Source: Prochlorococcus sp. AG-355-G23
GTDB lineage: Bacteria > Cyanobacteriota > Cyanobacteriia > PCC-6307 > Cyanobiaceae
Assembly: GCA_003278765.1 (NCBI GenBank)
Contig: QCDK01000003.1
Coordinates: forward strand, 62,001 to 126,000
DNA length: 64,000 bases
Direction of reading: 5' to 3'
The notes beneath the pieces were generated by a model. It did not search any database. It saw nothing but the letters and a program-made list of their open reading frames with translations, and was not told where the DNA came from. The position numbers and the translations under genes were made by a program. Shown piece after piece: positions 42,932-53,397 of the stretch. Positions within the stretch are counted from its first letter, which is position 1. Each line of letters opens with the position of its first letter.

Positions 42932-43471
42932 TTGTTATTAAGAAAAAATCTTAAAAATTTGGCATTGAATATTCCCAATTTATTATCGATATCTCGCCTT
43001 TTCCTTGTATTTCCATTAATACTTTTTTTAGAAATTAACAGACCTTTTTATGTCTTTATATTGATTATTTTTGGAGGTTTAACTGATTATTTTGACGGCT
43101 TAATTGCAAGGAAATTTAATCTTAAAACCAGATTAGGAGCTATCCTTGATCCCTTAAGCGATAAAGTATTCTATTTAATTCCTTTAACCTTCCTTTGTAA
43201 AAATAATTTTATACCCTTCTGGTCTTTATCATTAATTTTATTTAGAGAATTAATTATCTCTAGCCTAAGGAACTCTACAAAAGACGGTTTGCCAGCGTCA
43301 ATATTAGGAAAATATAAAACATTTTTCTTTTTTATTTCAGTAATTACCTTCTTTACACCATTAAAAATTACCTTATTGAATAATTTGGCTTTAATTTTTT
43401 ATTGGTTAGGATTCATCCTGACCTTAGTGACTTTATTAGGTTATTTAAGAATTAAAAAGAATATTATCTGA
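42932..43471 (+). CDS. pgsA: CDP-diacylglycerol-glycerol-3-phosphate 3-phosphatidyltransferase
   Basis: It makes phosphatidylglycerol-phosphate, precursor of the thylakoid lipid phosphatidylglycerol. The 179-aa membrane protein carries the CDP-alcohol phosphotransferase motif TDYFDGLIARKFNLKTRLG followed by ILDPLSDK (D-G-x2-A-R-x8-G-x3-D-x3-D). Start is TTG at 42932; the family opening NIPNLLSISRLF lies just downstream. Its last 27 bases overlap the convergent CSP41-like gene. Confidence 0.92.
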   Translation: MLLRKNLKNLALNIPNLLSISRLFLVFPLILFLEINRPFYVFILIIFGGLTDYFDGLIARKFNLKTRLGAILDPLSDKVFYLIPLTFLCKNNFIPFWSLSLILFRELIISSLRNSTKDGLPASILGKYKTFFFFISVITFFTPLKITLLNNLALIFYWLGFILTLVTLLGYLRIKKNII

Positions 43472-44371
43472 ATTTTCATCAAACTCATCACTCTTTTTAT
43501 TATTAAAATCATTCACGAAACTATCCTTAAGACCATTAAGTAAATCAAAAGTTGGCGCCCACTCTAAATCACGTTTTATCTTTGAGATATCAGTCTGATA
43601 ATGATTTAATCTAATTGGAAATCCCTTTCGAGACTTAGGATCTAATTTTTGATAATCAAATGTTCTTAGAGAAATCTCATTTTGGTTTAATCCAAGAACT
43701 TTCGCACAGAAAAAGATTAAACCCTTGATTGTTACTCCTTTTTCACCTGAACAATTGTAAATATTATTTCTGGAATTTTCAAAATTTATGCACCTAATCA
43801 TTACATCAGTCAGATCCGAAACATGGCCTAGCTGAGTAATTAAAGAACCGTCACCAGGGATTGGTATAGATTTTTTAGTAAATAACCTTTCAAAAAACCA
43901 ATTTTCAATTTTATTATAATTTCCTGGTCCATAAATATAAGTAGGTCTAAAACTTGTAAAAGGAATTTTTTGTTTTTTTAACCAATTTTCTGTCTCAAAC
44001 TTTCCTTTGTGCCTACTTTCTGGATCAATTGGATCAACTTCGGATAAGGGTAGTTCAGAATTATCTTTATAAACACCTGCAGAGCTTACATATATATATC
44101 TCTGGAAAGAGTTATCTAAATTTTCTATAAGAAGTTTGGTTTGTTCTAACTCTCGTCCAGAAATATCAAAAACAACATCATACTTTTCATTTCTTAGCTT
44201 GACGATATCTTCTGAATTATTTCTATCACCCTTAATCAAATTTGTTTTTTCAGGATTACTTTTATTACCTCTCGTGAAAATATCAATATCATATTTTTTA
44301 CATAATAACTTTCCAACCAAAGACTTGCCAACAAATCTAGTGCCACCCATTACAAGAATTTTCATATTCAA
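43445..44371 (-). CDS. NAD-dependent epimerase-like protein (CSP41-type RNA-binding SDR)
   Basis: A 308-aa extended SDR. The N-terminal ILVMGGTRFVGKSLVGKLL dinucleotide motif and GDRNNSEDIVKL segment resemble cyanobacterial homologues of plant CSP41, an RNA-binding endonuclease-like SDR. YIYVSSAGVYKDNSELPLSE and SFRPTYIYGPGNYNKIE follow. A sugar-epimerase role is also possible. Start could be the second Met (MKILVMGG). Tail-to-tail overlap with pgsA. Confidence 0.75.
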   Translation of the reverse strand: MNMKILVMGGTRFVGKSLVGKLLCKKYDIDIFTRGNKSNPEKTNLIKGDRNNSEDIVKLRNEKYDVVFDISGRELEQTKLLIENLDNSFQRYIYVSSAGVYKDNSELPLSEVDPIDPESRHKGKFETENWLKKQKIPFTSFRPTYIYGPGNYNKIENWFFERLFTKKSIPIPGDGSLITQLGHVSDLTDVMIRCINFENSRNNIYNCSGEKGVTIKGLIFFCAKVLGLNQNEISLRTFDYQKLDPKSRKGFPIRLNHYQTDISKIKRDLEWAPTFDLLNGLKDSFVNDFNNKKSDEFDENSDNILFNS

Positions 44372-44457
44372 AAAATATTTAACTGAGGTAGTAATCTTAA
44401 ATAGAATTACATATTGAATAGTACTACTAATAAGTAATTAATGAAAAGGATGATTCT

Positions 44458-45225
44458 ATGGACCTAATACCCGCAATTGATTTAATGAATGGTAAGTGTG
44501 TAAGGCTTTTTAAAGGCGACTTTAAGAAAAGAAAAGACTTCACAAAAGAGCCTCATGAGCAAGCTAAATTTTGGGAAAGCGAAGGAGCAAAATATATACA
44601 TATAGTTGATTTGGATGCTGCAAAAACTGGATCCCCAACAAACGATAAATCAATAAAAAAGATTGCAAAAACAGTAAACATACCTATTCAAATAGGTGGG
44701 GGTATAAGGTCTCAAGAAAGGATCGAACAATTATTTTCTTATGGTATTGAGAAAGTTATCATGGGAACCTCTGCAATAGAAAATAAAGAACTAGTTAAAG
44801 ACTTATCAAATAAATTTCCTGGAAGAATAATTGTTGGGATAGATGCAAAAGATGGAAAAGTTAGTACAAGGGGTTGGCTTGAGCAATCTAATATTTTTGC
44901 CACAGATCTAGTAAAGGAGTTTTCTTCATTTAAAATTGCTAGTTTTATTGTTACGGATATAAATACAGATGGGACTTTAGAAGGGACAAATGAAGAATTC
45001 ATAAAAAGCATACTTGAAATTACAGATATTCCAGTAATAGCCTCAGGAGGTGTTGGTTCAATTTCTGATTTATTATCCTTAGTAAAATTTGAAAACTCTG
45101 GACTATTTGGAGTAATAGTAGGTAAAGCTCTATATGAAAATAAATTCACGATAAACGAAGCGAATAATGTATTGTCAGCAGAGAGATTAAATGACATTGA
45201 TATAAACACAAATTACTACGCTTAA
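44458..45225 (+). CDS. hisA: Phosphoribosylformimino-AICAR ribotide isomerase
   Basis: HisA isomerises ProFAR in histidine synthesis. The 255-aa TIM barrel has the catalytic Asp in DLIPAIDLMNGKCVRL and the second Asp in FIVTDINTDGTLEG, plus the phosphate-binding PIQIGGGIRS and PVIASGGVGS loops. A GAAAAGGATG purine stretch precedes the ATG. Full length. Confidence 0.97.
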   Translation: MDLIPAIDLMNGKCVRLFKGDFKKRKDFTKEPHEQAKFWESEGAKYIHIVDLDAAKTGSPTNDKSIKKIAKTVNIPIQIGGGIRSQERIEQLFSYGIEKVIMGTSAIENKELVKDLSNKFPGRIIVGIDAKDGKVSTRGWLEQSNIFATDLVKEFSSFKIASFIVTDINTDGTLEGTNEEFIKSILEITDIPVIASGGVGSISDLLSLVKFENSGLFGVIVGKALYENKFTINEANNVLSAERLNDIDINTNYYA

Positions 45226-45265
45226 AAGATTATAAAAATTGATTTAAGGCTGGTGTTTGCAGTAA

Positions 45266-46921
45266 TTGTTAGTTAATTTTGTAAAAGAGATAAGAAATCT
45301 AGTCTTGGAATTAATTTCAAAAAAATCGATATTGATTATTGCTCCAAGCTTAATAGCGGAATCTTTATCGCTTAAGTTAACATCACTAGACCAAAATTTA
45401 GAAATTAATTTCAATAATGGAACAAGTGATAAAACTCCAGATTTAGTTATATGGAATGTTCTTAATTTCCAATCAGAAGATCTTATAAGGTTAGAATTAT
45501 TAAAATTAAGAGAAAGATATGATGAGTCAAAGTTTCTTATAATTCTCTCTGGCGAACTTGTTTATGAAGCAAATACCCCCCCATCGTTAAATGCTGAAGG
45601 TTTTCTTTTAAATCCCAGTGCAGAAAAAGTTCTTGAATCTATTCATACCATTTTAAATGGAGGAAGGGTATTTGATATTGAAAATAATTCCCGAGTTCAA
45701 TTAAACAAAAATAAGCCTCTCTCTTTTAGTCAAAAAATTCTAACTTCAGGTCTTAAACAAATAGATTCTGAAATTAACTATATATTCAAATATGTCAACT
45801 CTGATTCAACACCAGAATTTTATAAATTCATTCTAAAAGGAAGATTAAGAGAACTTATTACTGCAAAATCTTTTCTAATTTTCTTATGGGGTAATTCACT
45901 AGAACTTTATACAGAGGCAGTTTACACTGAAAATAAAATTAATCTTGAAAATAAGAACACTGTTTTCATTAAAGATAAAAACACCGCAGAAATATGGAAT
46001 TTAATTTTAGATAGACTAAAAGAAAGGTATAACTCAACTAACTTACAGGTTGAATTTAATAATTCATCAATAATTCTCTCTGGAATAAAGAAAGAATTCA
46101 TTTCGCGACTAATTTGCAAAATGTTAAATGAGTTAGATAATTTAGTCAAAAATATTAAGGAAAACTATAAGGAGAAAGATTTTAAAGATGATTTAAATTC
46201 TCTTATAAAAGAACTTAAAGTTAATACAATATCAAATATCACAGACAGTTATTTTCGATTAAAAAAAGGAGGCGAATCTATTTCAATAAATGATTTTATT
46301 TATAGTGAGGTAAGTTGCGAAGAGATAGATAGAGAATCACATGAATCAATTATGTTTATTGAGCCAATTATTAAAAATGAAGCTCTTGACTATGATGGGA
46401 AATTACTCCCTCTATATGAAACAGAATCGTTTTTGATCCTTGAAAATATTATTTCAAACTGGACAATAAGGAACTGTAATTTATTAGCTTCTGAAATCTT
46501 TAATATTTGTTCTTCTTGGCCTGAATTAAGAACTGTACTTATAAATCCCGAATTACAATCGACAAGAAATTTTGAAAGATTTAGAAATAATATTAATAAC
46601 TATAATCGCTGGCATGACTATATTTATATGCCTATCTACTTGTATGAGAGTAAAAGAGAATATATTGATATTATCGATAAAAAATTTACCCGTTACTTTA
46701 AAAATGAAAATAGGGAGAAAGAATTAGAGAATCTAGAATGGCTACAAAAACAAGTTACATTGTTAGTTGAGATAAGAGATGCCGTAGCACCGCAGTTAGA
46801 AGTTGCTGTAAAATATATCGGTAATCTTTTCGTAACTTTCCTTACAAAGGTCGTTGGTAAAGCTATCGGTTTAGTGGGGAAAGGAATCCTTCAAGGATTA
46901 GGAAGATCAAGTTCAAAGTAA
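45266..46921 (+). CDS. DUF3685 protein with response-regulator-like N-terminus
   Basis: A 551-aa cyanobacterial protein. The first ~115 residues look like a degenerate receiver fold (ILIIAPSLIAESLSLKLTSL, PDLVIWNVLN, LKLRERYDESKFLIILSGEL) without the usual phosphoacceptor context. The rest is helical and ends in a Gly/Val-rich amphipathic segment (FLTKVVGKAIGLVGKGILQG). The start appears to be TTG at 45266. Function is unknown. It begins the rightward run that continues to lpxD/leuB. Confidence 0.75.
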   Translation: MLVNFVKEIRNLVLELISKKSILIIAPSLIAESLSLKLTSLDQNLEINFNNGTSDKTPDLVIWNVLNFQSEDLIRLELLKLRERYDESKFLIILSGELVYEANTPPSLNAEGFLLNPSAEKVLESIHTILNGGRVFDIENNSRVQLNKNKPLSFSQKILTSGLKQIDSEINYIFKYVNSDSTPEFYKFILKGRLRELITAKSFLIFLWGNSLELYTEAVYTENKINLENKNTVFIKDKNTAEIWNLILDRLKERYNSTNLQVEFNNSSIILSGIKKEFISRLICKMLNELDNLVKNIKENYKEKDFKDDLNSLIKELKVNTISNITDSYFRLKKGGESISINDFIYSEVSCEEIDRESHESIMFIEPIIKNEALDYDGKLLPLYETESFLILENIISNWTIRNCNLLASEIFNICSSWPELRTVLINPELQSTRNFERFRNNINNYNRWHDYIYMPIYLYESKREYIDIIDKKFTRYFKNENREKELENLEWLQKQVTLLVEIRDAVAPQLEVAVKYIGNLFVTFLTKVVGKAIGLVGKGILQGLGRSSSK

Positions 46922-46935
46922 GTTTTTAAACTTTA

Positions 46936-47484
46936 ATGAAAATAATTCAATGGATCCTGATAGCATTAATTTTCTTAAGCCCATTTAAAGCAAATGCCTC
47001 TAGAGATACTGATAGTTACGATGGCAACATTTTCCCAATATACGCAGGTAATGGGGCTATAGTTCCTCCCCAGACAACTCTTCAGGAATCATTAAAAAAT
47101 AAAAGAGTTGCAGTTTTATTTTTTTATCTTGACGACAGCTCGGATAGTAAAGCTATGGCTCCGATAATATCCGGTTTAGATTTGATATGGAGAAATAATA
47201 TAGATATCATTGCTCTAACTACTGATGAATTACAGGATAAAGAAAAGTCTGATCTTAGAAATGAACCTAATTATTATTGGAACGGATTAATTCCACAAAC
47301 CATTATTTTAAATAGTGATGGTGAAGTTAAATTTGATAAAAATGGAATGATTAATATCGATGAATTAAACAAAGTTATTGGAGAACTAAAGGGAATTGAT
47401 ATAGAAGAAACGACATTTTCTTTAGAAAGTTTTAATGAATACAACAGTATCATTTCTGAGAAAAAAAATAAAAACAAAAATTAA
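46936..47484 (+). CDS. Lumenal thioredoxin-like protein, possible photosystem I accumulation factor
   Basis: A 182-aa exported protein: the signal peptide MKIIQWILIALIFLSPFKAN ends at NAS. The mature part opens RDTDSYDGNIFPIYAGNGAI, then RVAVLFFYLDDSSDSKAMAP where a thioredoxin would have C-x-x-C, then WNGLIPQTIILNSDGEVKF with the cis-Pro. The redox cysteines are absent. This is the pattern of a cyanobacterial thylakoid family annotated as a photosystem I accumulation factor; that role is from the family, not from sequence. Confidence 0.65.
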   Translation: MKIIQWILIALIFLSPFKANASRDTDSYDGNIFPIYAGNGAIVPPQTTLQESLKNKRVAVLFFYLDDSSDSKAMAPIISGLDLIWRNNIDIIALTTDELQDKEKSDLRNEPNYYWNGLIPQTIILNSDGEVKFDKNGMINIDELNKVIGELKGIDIEETTFSLESFNEYNSIISEKKNKNKN

Positions 47485-47492
47485 TTAAAAAA

Positions 47493-48659
47493 ATGATATT
47501 AATAAATATCTTCTTAGTTCTTTTAATTTTTTTAATTATTTCAGATTTATATATTAAAAACTCACCCAAATCAAAGTTAAATCTGGTACCTATTAAATAC
47601 AAAATCAAAAAAAAGGATGGTTTAAACGAATTAATTATTGATTTAAAAATAACTAATAAAAGTAAAACTAAAGAGACGATGGTTTCTAATATAAATTTTG
47701 AGTTAGATTGTTTTAAAAGTAAAGGTAACGAATATTGCCAAAATTTTAATTATCATCAAGATATTTATATATATGAAAATAATAAAATTAAGAATTTAAA
47801 TAATTACTGGCCAACAACAATTATCAAGTCAAATTCAGAATTATTTGTAAGAATCATTTATAAATTTAGCAATGATAATTTTAGAAAAAAAATAAAATAT
47901 CTATGGTTAAAAATATATTGGGAGAACTATGGACATTTTGGTATTTCAAATAATAAGGATAGTTTCTTAATTAATTTAGATGGTCAAAAACAAAGGCCGA
48001 AAGAAGTTTTTGAAATTCCAATAAATAATAAATATAAAGCTTTTGCTATTGAAACTGATTTACTTGGTTGCTTTGATAACCCAGTAAAGACTGTGATTGA
48101 ATACTGCAAAGGAATTGTAGAAAAAAATGATATTTTAACTATCGGTGAGAGTCCGCTAGCGATTATGCAAAATAGATATATTTCCCCTCAAAATTTAGAA
48201 TATAGTGTATTTTCGAAAGCTTTATGTTATTTTTTTCACCCTACAAGCAGTCTCGCAACAGCTTGCGGGATGCAATTATTAATAAATAGAATCGGAGTCA
48301 CAAGAATAACCTTTGCACTATTTGTTGGATATCTCTTCAAATTAGTTGGGATTAAAGGTATGTTTTATAGGTTAACTGGTTCAGAATCATCCCTCATTGA
48401 TGATATAAGCGGCACAGTTACACCTTACGACAAGAGTATAGTTATGGGTCCTCTTAATGCGGATTTATTTTGTAAGGAGGTCTCGAACTATCTAAATATA
48501 GATGTTGCAGTTGTCGATGTTAATGATCTTGGAGGTGTGAAAGTCTTAGCAAGTTCAAATAAAAAAGTAAATAAAATACTTAAAAAAAACTTATTATCTA
48601 ATCCAGCTGGCAATGGAGATGAAAAAACCCCTATAGTATTAATAAGAGAAAAAAAGTAA
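47493..48659 (+). CDS. CofE-like protein (F420-0:gamma-glutamyl ligase homologue)
   Basis: A 388-aa protein with an N-terminal membrane anchor (INIFLVLLIFLIISDLYI), a beta-rich region, and a C-terminal domain resembling coenzyme F420-0:gamma-glutamyl ligase: TIGESPLAIMQNRYISPQ, ATACGMQLLINRIGV, DDISGTVTPYDKSIVMGPLN, IDVAVVDVNDLGGVKVL and NPAGNGDEKTPIVLIR. Picocyanobacteria are not known to make F420, so the true substrate is probably different. Confidence 0.8.
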   Translation: MILINIFLVLLIFLIISDLYIKNSPKSKLNLVPIKYKIKKKDGLNELIIDLKITNKSKTKETMVSNINFELDCFKSKGNEYCQNFNYHQDIYIYENNKIKNLNNYWPTTIIKSNSELFVRIIYKFSNDNFRKKIKYLWLKIYWENYGHFGISNNKDSFLINLDGQKQRPKEVFEIPINNKYKAFAIETDLLGCFDNPVKTVIEYCKGIVEKNDILTIGESPLAIMQNRYISPQNLEYSVFSKALCYFFHPTSSLATACGMQLLINRIGVTRITFALFVGYLFKLVGIKGMFYRLTGSESSLIDDISGTVTPYDKSIVMGPLNADLFCKEVSNYLNIDVAVVDVNDLGGVKVLASSNKKVNKILKKNLLSNPAGNGDEKTPIVLIREKK

Positions 48660-49715
48660 ATGAAAAAAGATACCTCTTATTCTTTTCAATCTAAAAAAGG
48701 AATGGAAGTAACTTTTGAAGAACTCCATATACGGCACATTAATCTTTTAATAGATATTAAAAATAAGGAATTGAATAATTGGTTTTTAAAGATGGCAATT
48801 ATCAATACCTTTGATGACTTAAAAATCTTCTTGAATAATCTTAAGAAAAATAAAAATAAATGCATAATTGCCATATATGGAAACGAAATTATTGGTTATT
48901 TGAATATTTTTCCTTTAAACAAAAAAGAGACTTGCTTAAAAATATCTAAGCCCAATTTGATTAATAGCAAGTGTTCTTTAACCGATAAACAATTAACTTT
49001 AGGATTGATAAAAAAATCCATCTCAATAAAAGAAATCAAAACTTCAAGTTGGATAATTAATTCAGATATAAATAATGTTGATCTCATATCAAACGCAAGA
49101 GAATTAGGCTTTCAACCTTTAGGAGAGATAATCCTTTGGGATGGTTCTGATCTAAATAAACCTAAAAATCAAAATACCAATGCCTATACATTAATTAATG
49201 AATTCCAAAACATTAATAAACAAAATATATTAAAAATAGTTAATTTCATAAGATCAAATCAATCTCCCTTAATAAGAAATATTTTAGATTTTGATCAAGA
49301 CGACATTCTTAAAAGAAATAACTCTAAGAGTGGTTCCTTAATATATGAAAATTCAGTTTTATGTACAATTTTAAAAGATATTAATTATCAAAATGAGGAA
49401 ATTTATACTTTAACCATTAGTAGATATTGGGATAAGAGATTCAATTCTATTTTAAAAGAATTTATAAAAAGATTTTTTGAAAAATCACCTGTTTCATATC
49501 TAAAAACCTATAAAGAAAATTCTCAATTAAATGTTTTTCTTGAAGAGTGTAATATCAAAGAAAAAAATCAAGAAATAATTCTTATTAGGAACACAATAAT
49601 TAAGAATGAAGCCAAACAAGTAAATATAATAAATCAATCTTTGGAATCAATCTTTGAAAAATTAAGTCCACAAGGTAATCCGTATCCATCTCCTTTTCCA
49701 TTAAAAACAAAGTGA
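48660..49715 (+). CDS. GNAT-like protein (351 aa)
   Basis: A 351-aa protein that looks like one or two degenerate GCN5-related N-acetyltransferase folds. The segment [20 protein letters not shown] resembles the beta2-beta3 hairpin, and [16 protein letters not shown] the C-terminal beta5-alpha4. A second half repeats [20 protein letters not shown] and a further helix. No clear acetyl-CoA pyrophosphate loop is seen. ATG follows the CofE-like stop directly; its TGA overlaps the GTG of ruvX. Confidence 0.55.
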   Translation: MKKDTSYSFQSKKGMEVTFEELHIRHINLLIDIKNKELNNWFLKMAIINTFDDLKIFLNNLKKNKNKCIIAIYGNEIIGYLNIFPLNKKETCLKISKPNLINSKCSLTDKQLTLGLIKKSISIKEIKTSSWIINSDINNVDLISNARELGFQPLGEIILWDGSDLNKPKNQNTNAYTLINEFQNINKQNILKIVNFIRSNQSPLIRNILDFDQDDILKRNNSKSGSLIYENSVLCTILKDINYQNEEIYTLTISRYWDKRFNSILKEFIKRFFEKSPVSYLKTYKENSQLNVFLEECNIKEKNQEIILIRNTIIKNEAKQVNIINQSLESIFEKLSPQGNPYPSPFPLKTK

Positions 49716-50173
49716 AATTTTGCAAACCCAAACCCAAGTCAATTTTGAGTTTGGATATAGGTACCAAAAGAATAGGATTAGCTTATTGTGATCCCCTCTG
49801 CATAACATCAAATATACTTCCAGCAGTAAAAAGATTTGAAAATAATCAAGAGATTAAAATCATTAGAAATTATATAAATAAATTTAATTTGACTGGTTTT
49901 ATTGTGGGTATTCCGCTAGATGAGGAAGGTAAAATGACCACTCAAGCTATTGACTGTAAAAATTACGGTCAATTACTTTCAAATAATTTAAAGCTTCCAT
50001 TTTCTTATGTCAACGAACATAGTTCAACTTGGGAATCTTCAGAAAGATTTGGAATAAAAAAAGATAAATCCGGATTGATTGATAGTTTTTCAGCAAAAAT
50101 AATACTTGAACAATGGATCCAAGAAGGTCCTGAATTAGAAGAAATAGCTGGTAAACGTCAGATAAAATATTAG
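49712..50173 (+). CDS. ruvX: Holliday junction resolvase-like / pre-16S rRNA nuclease
   Basis: YqgF/RuvX family RNase H-fold protein, 153 aa: [48 protein letters not shown] and an Asp near the C-terminal helix ([16 protein letters not shown]). In E. coli it finishes the 16S rRNA 5' end. The start is GTG at 49712, overlapping the preceding stop. ATG is not available in a suitable position. Confidence 0.9.
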   Translation: MKFCKPKPKSILSLDIGTKRIGLAYCDPLCITSNILPAVKRFENNQEIKIIRNYINKFNLTGFIVGIPLDEEGKMTTQAIDCKNYGQLLSNNLKLPFSYVNEHSSTWESSERFGIKKDKSGLIDSFSAKIILEQWIQEGPELEEIAGKRQIKY

Positions 50174-50199
50174 TATTAAAAAGGATAGATAATTTTTAA

Positions 50200-50736
50200 A
50201 TGAAAGAACGCAATTCAAATGATAATTATGATGCACAGACTCTTTTATTAAATGACTCAAATGGAAACGAGCTATTTTGTTATCTTGAACAATTAGTAAG
50301 TGTTGAAGGCCAAGAATATGCTTTATTAACGCCAGTTGATACACCTGTAAGTCTTTTTAAGATAAATGAAAAAGATGAACCTGAACTAATTGAGAAAATA
50401 GATAAAAATGAACAAATACTAAAAAATGCTGAAGCAGTCCTTCAAGAACATGATTTAAGACTTATCAGATCAGCAGTTACATTAACAGTATCAGGAGAAC
50501 TTGAAGAACCAATTTACGATGAATTAGAAGAAGATTACGTCGATGATGATAGTGAGAGTTATGAATTGCTAGTTAACTTTAATCTTTTTGACCAAGAATA
50601 TGGCTTATATATACCACTAGATCCTTTTTTTATTGTTGGTAAATTAAAAGACAAAGGTGTCTTATTAGTTGAAGATGATGAGTTCGATAAAATTCAACCT
50701 TTGATTGAAACTGAGCTTGAAAAAAGTAGTTCCTAA
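50200..50736 (+). CDS. DUF3727 family protein
   Basis: A 178-aa acidic cyanobacterial protein: LLNDSNGNELFCYLEQLVSV, LLTPVDTPVSLFKINEKDEP, an acidic linker (DELEEDYVDDDSESYELLVN) and YGLYIPLDPFFIVGKLKDKG. It matches DUF3727 (partly related to DUF1292). Function unknown. It lies between ruvX and yqeG, a neighbourhood conserved in picocyanobacteria. Confidence 0.8.
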   Translation: MKERNSNDNYDAQTLLLNDSNGNELFCYLEQLVSVEGQEYALLTPVDTPVSLFKINEKDEPELIEKIDKNEQILKNAEAVLQEHDLRLIRSAVTLTVSGELEEPIYDELEEDYVDDDSESYELLVNFNLFDQEYGLYIPLDPFFIVGKLKDKGVLLVEDDEFDKIQPLIETELEKSSS

Positions 50737-50741
50737 AATAA

Positions 50742-51236
50742 ATGAGATCTATCCTAAATGTCAATTGGGATTCAAACTTACCAATATATAATATTTCTCA
50801 ATCTGAGTTGCAAAAAAAAGGAATTAATTCTTTATTGCTAGACGTGGATGGGACTCTATTAAATAGAAAATCAAATATGATCCCAAAAGCTGTAAAAAAT
50901 TGGATCATAGAATCTAAAAAACTTTTCTCTTTATATCTAATAAGTAATAATCCATCAAAAAAAAGAATCGAAAAAATAGCAAAAGAATTAAATTTAAGTT
51001 ATAAATACAATGCATCAAAACCTAGAAAAAAAGCTACTTTGTCTGCTATCAAAGAAATTGGCAGAGAGCCAAAAAATATAGCCATTATTGGCGACAGAAT
51101 TTTTACAGATATTATTGTTGGGAATAGATGTGATATAAAAACAATATTAGTTAAGAGATTAAATAGAGATGGCCTGCCTATAAAATTTAATTTAACTTTG
51201 ACAATAGAAAAACTAATTTCTCATTTTATAAAATGA
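50742..51236 (+). CDS. YqeG-family HAD IIIA phosphatase
   Basis: A 164-aa HAD hydrolase: motif [19 protein letters not shown], motif [22 protein letters not shown], the Lys of motif III in ASKPRKKA and motif [20 protein letters not shown]. The family acts on small phosphomonoesters, possibly phosphatidylglycerophosphate (as in the GEP4/Pgp1-type enzymes), but this is inference. It overlaps proB by four bases. Confidence 0.85.
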   Translation: MRSILNVNWDSNLPIYNISQSELQKKGINSLLLDVDGTLLNRKSNMIPKAVKNWIIESKKLFSLYLISNNPSKKRIEKIAKELNLSYKYNASKPRKKATLSAIKEIGREPKNIAIIGDRIFTDIIVGNRCDIKTILVKRLNRDGLPIKFNLTLTIEKLISHFIK

Positions 51237-52315
51237 AAACTTGGGTTATAAAAATTGGTACTAGTATTTTAAGAGGAACAGAGGTAACATCTACAGAAGA
51301 AGTTATTGAAAACCTTTCTAGATCCTTTACAAGTTTTCTTTCAAAAGGAAACAAGTTAATTTTAGTAACTAGTGGAGCCGTTGGATTAGGTTGCCAAAAG
51401 TTAAATATTAAAAAAAGACCAAATGATTTAAGTACCCTTCAAGCTACTGCTGCAGTAGGTCAAGTTAATTTAATGTCCTTATACGATAAAGTATTTAATA
51501 AATTAGGTCTTAATATTGCTCAAATTTTAATAACTAAAGCTGATTTCAATTCACGAGAATCCTTTAATAACGCTTCTAAAACTTTAAAAAGATTAATCGA
51601 TTTGAATGTTATTCCAATAGTAAATGAAAATGATACCGTAGCAAATGAAGAACTTAAATATGGAGATAATGATACCCTCTCTGCTTTAGTTGCCTTGGCT
51701 ATAAATGCTAACAAGCTTATTTTATTAACCGATATTGAAAATCTATACTCAAAAGATCCACGTAATAATAAAGATGCTCAACCTATTAAAGAAGTCCATA
51801 ATAGTGAATTAAAGGAAATTAAAGATAAAAATATTCAAAACTCAAATAATGAATGGGGAACAGGAGGAATTTCTACAAAATTAATTTCTGCAGAAATAGC
51901 AACAAAAGGAGGAGTCGAAGTCCAACTAGTTGATGGAACTAATAAAAAAAACTTAATTGAAATATTTAATGACAAAAAAATTGGAACTTTATTTTATCCA
52001 GTAGAAAAACCTATTGGAAACAAAAAAAGTTGGCTTTCACACGCAATCCAAACAGTAGGTAAAATTACTTTAGATGATGGCGCTTCTTTTGCAATTAAAA
52101 AAAAAGGTGCCTCACTTTTAGCGGTTGGTGTTAAGAATGTAGAAGGAAACTTTACGATTAATCAGGCAGTTAAAATCGTAAATACAAATGATAAAGAAGT
52201 TGCAAAAGGTTTAGTATCAATAAGTAGCGACAAATTGAGAAGTATCTTAAAGAATAAAGAAAATAACAACTCCTCGATAATAGTCGTTCATAGAGATGTT
52301 CTTGCTCTCTCTTAG
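51233..52315 (+). CDS. proB: Glutamate 5-kinase
   Basis: First enzyme of proline synthesis. The 360-aa protein has the amino-acid kinase domain ([63 protein letters not shown]) and a C-terminal PUA domain from about residue 275 ([20 protein letters not shown]). ATG start, coupled to yqeG. No proA is adjacent. Confidence 0.96.
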   Translation: MKTWVIKIGTSILRGTEVTSTEEVIENLSRSFTSFLSKGNKLILVTSGAVGLGCQKLNIKKRPNDLSTLQATAAVGQVNLMSLYDKVFNKLGLNIAQILITKADFNSRESFNNASKTLKRLIDLNVIPIVNENDTVANEELKYGDNDTLSALVALAINANKLILLTDIENLYSKDPRNNKDAQPIKEVHNSELKEIKDKNIQNSNNEWGTGGISTKLISAEIATKGGVEVQLVDGTNKKNLIEIFNDKKIGTLFYPVEKPIGNKKSWLSHAIQTVGKITLDDGASFAIKKKGASLLAVGVKNVEGNFTINQAVKIVNTNDKEVAKGLVSISSDKLRSILKNKENNNSSIIVVHRDVLALS

Positions 52316-52334
52316 AAAAAATTAAAACTGAAAA

Positions 52335-53369
52335 ATGCTTTTAAGTGATTTAGTTGATCTAATAAAAAAAGGAAATTCAAATTTTATTAGTGCCAATATT
52401 TTCGAAGATTTAAATATAGATGATGCTGCCTCATTAGATGCTGCAGTTAAACATCAAATATCTTTTTTAGAAGAAAATAATATACTTAAAGAAAAATTAG
52501 ATCAAACTAAAGCATCAGCAATAATAACTACTAACAACGATAAAATCGTTAGTGCCCTTAAAAAACTCAATATATCTAACATAATCGTTAAAAATCCAAG
52601 AATTGCATTTGCAGAAGTATTGGATTATTTATATAAAACTATCAATTTCAAACCAGGAATTCATGCTTCAGCAGTTATAGATAAAACAGCAATAATTGGA
52701 GCAGATTGCCATATTGGACCTAATGTCTATATTGGAGAAAATACCGTAATTGGAGACAATAATCATATTCTTCCTGGATCATCAATTTTAGGCAATGTTC
52801 AAATAGGAAATAATAATATAATTCATCCAAATTGTGTTATTTACGAAAATACCACTCTAAAAAATAATTGTGTAATTAATTCAAATTCTGTTATTGGATC
52901 AGAGGGATTTGGTTTTATCCCTGAAAATGGCAAATGGGTAAAGATGCCACAAAAAGGTGGTGTAAAAATAATGAGTTTTGTAGAAATTGGAACTAATTGT
53001 TGTATTGATAGACCCGCAGTTGGATTTACTTTTATTGATGAGGGAACAAAGTTGGATAATTTAATACAAATAGGTCATGGCGTTAAAATTGGAAAGAATT
53101 GTGCATTTGCAGCTCAAGTTGGTATCGCTGGAGGGGCAAATATTGGAGATGGTGTTATTTTGGCAGGGCAAGTAGGAGTCAATAATAGAGTAAAAGTTGG
53201 TAATAATGTCATTGCGAGTTCAAAATGCGGAATCCATTGTGACATTGAAGATGGCAAGGTAATAAGTGGTTTCCCCGCGATGGAAAATAAATCATGGCTA
53301 AGGAGTTCAAGTATTTTTAAAAAATTACCAGAATTAGCAAAAAAACTTAGACAATTAGACAAGCAATAA
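52335..53369 (+). CDS. lpxD: UDP-3-O-acylglucosamine N-acyltransferase
   Basis: Third step of lipid A synthesis. The 344-aa product has the LpxD N-terminal domain and a left-handed beta-helix of hexapeptide repeats from about residue 115 (IDKTAIIGADCHIGPNVYIG) with the catalytic His in NLIQIGHGVKIGKNCAFAAQ. The C-terminal helix FKKLPELAKKLRQLDKQ is normal. ATG start. leuB follows after 28 bases. Confidence 0.95.
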   Translation: MLLSDLVDLIKKGNSNFISANIFEDLNIDDAASLDAAVKHQISFLEENNILKEKLDQTKASAIITTNNDKIVSALKKLNISNIIVKNPRIAFAEVLDYLYKTINFKPGIHASAVIDKTAIIGADCHIGPNVYIGENTVIGDNNHILPGSSILGNVQIGNNNIIHPNCVIYENTTLKNNCVINSNSVIGSEGFGFIPENGKWVKMPQKGGVKIMSFVEIGTNCCIDRPAVGFTFIDEGTKLDNLIQIGHGVKIGKNCAFAAQVGIAGGANIGDGVILAGQVGVNNRVKVGNNVIASSKCGIHCDIEDGKVISGFPAMENKSWLRSSSIFKKLPELAKKLRQLDKQ

Positions 53370-53397
53370 TTTATTGTTCTATTAAACAAAAATTTAA

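Noticed and set aside
44739-45209. A 156-codon minus-strand frame inside hisA
   Set aside because: Shadow frame; hisA on the plus strand is complete and convincing.
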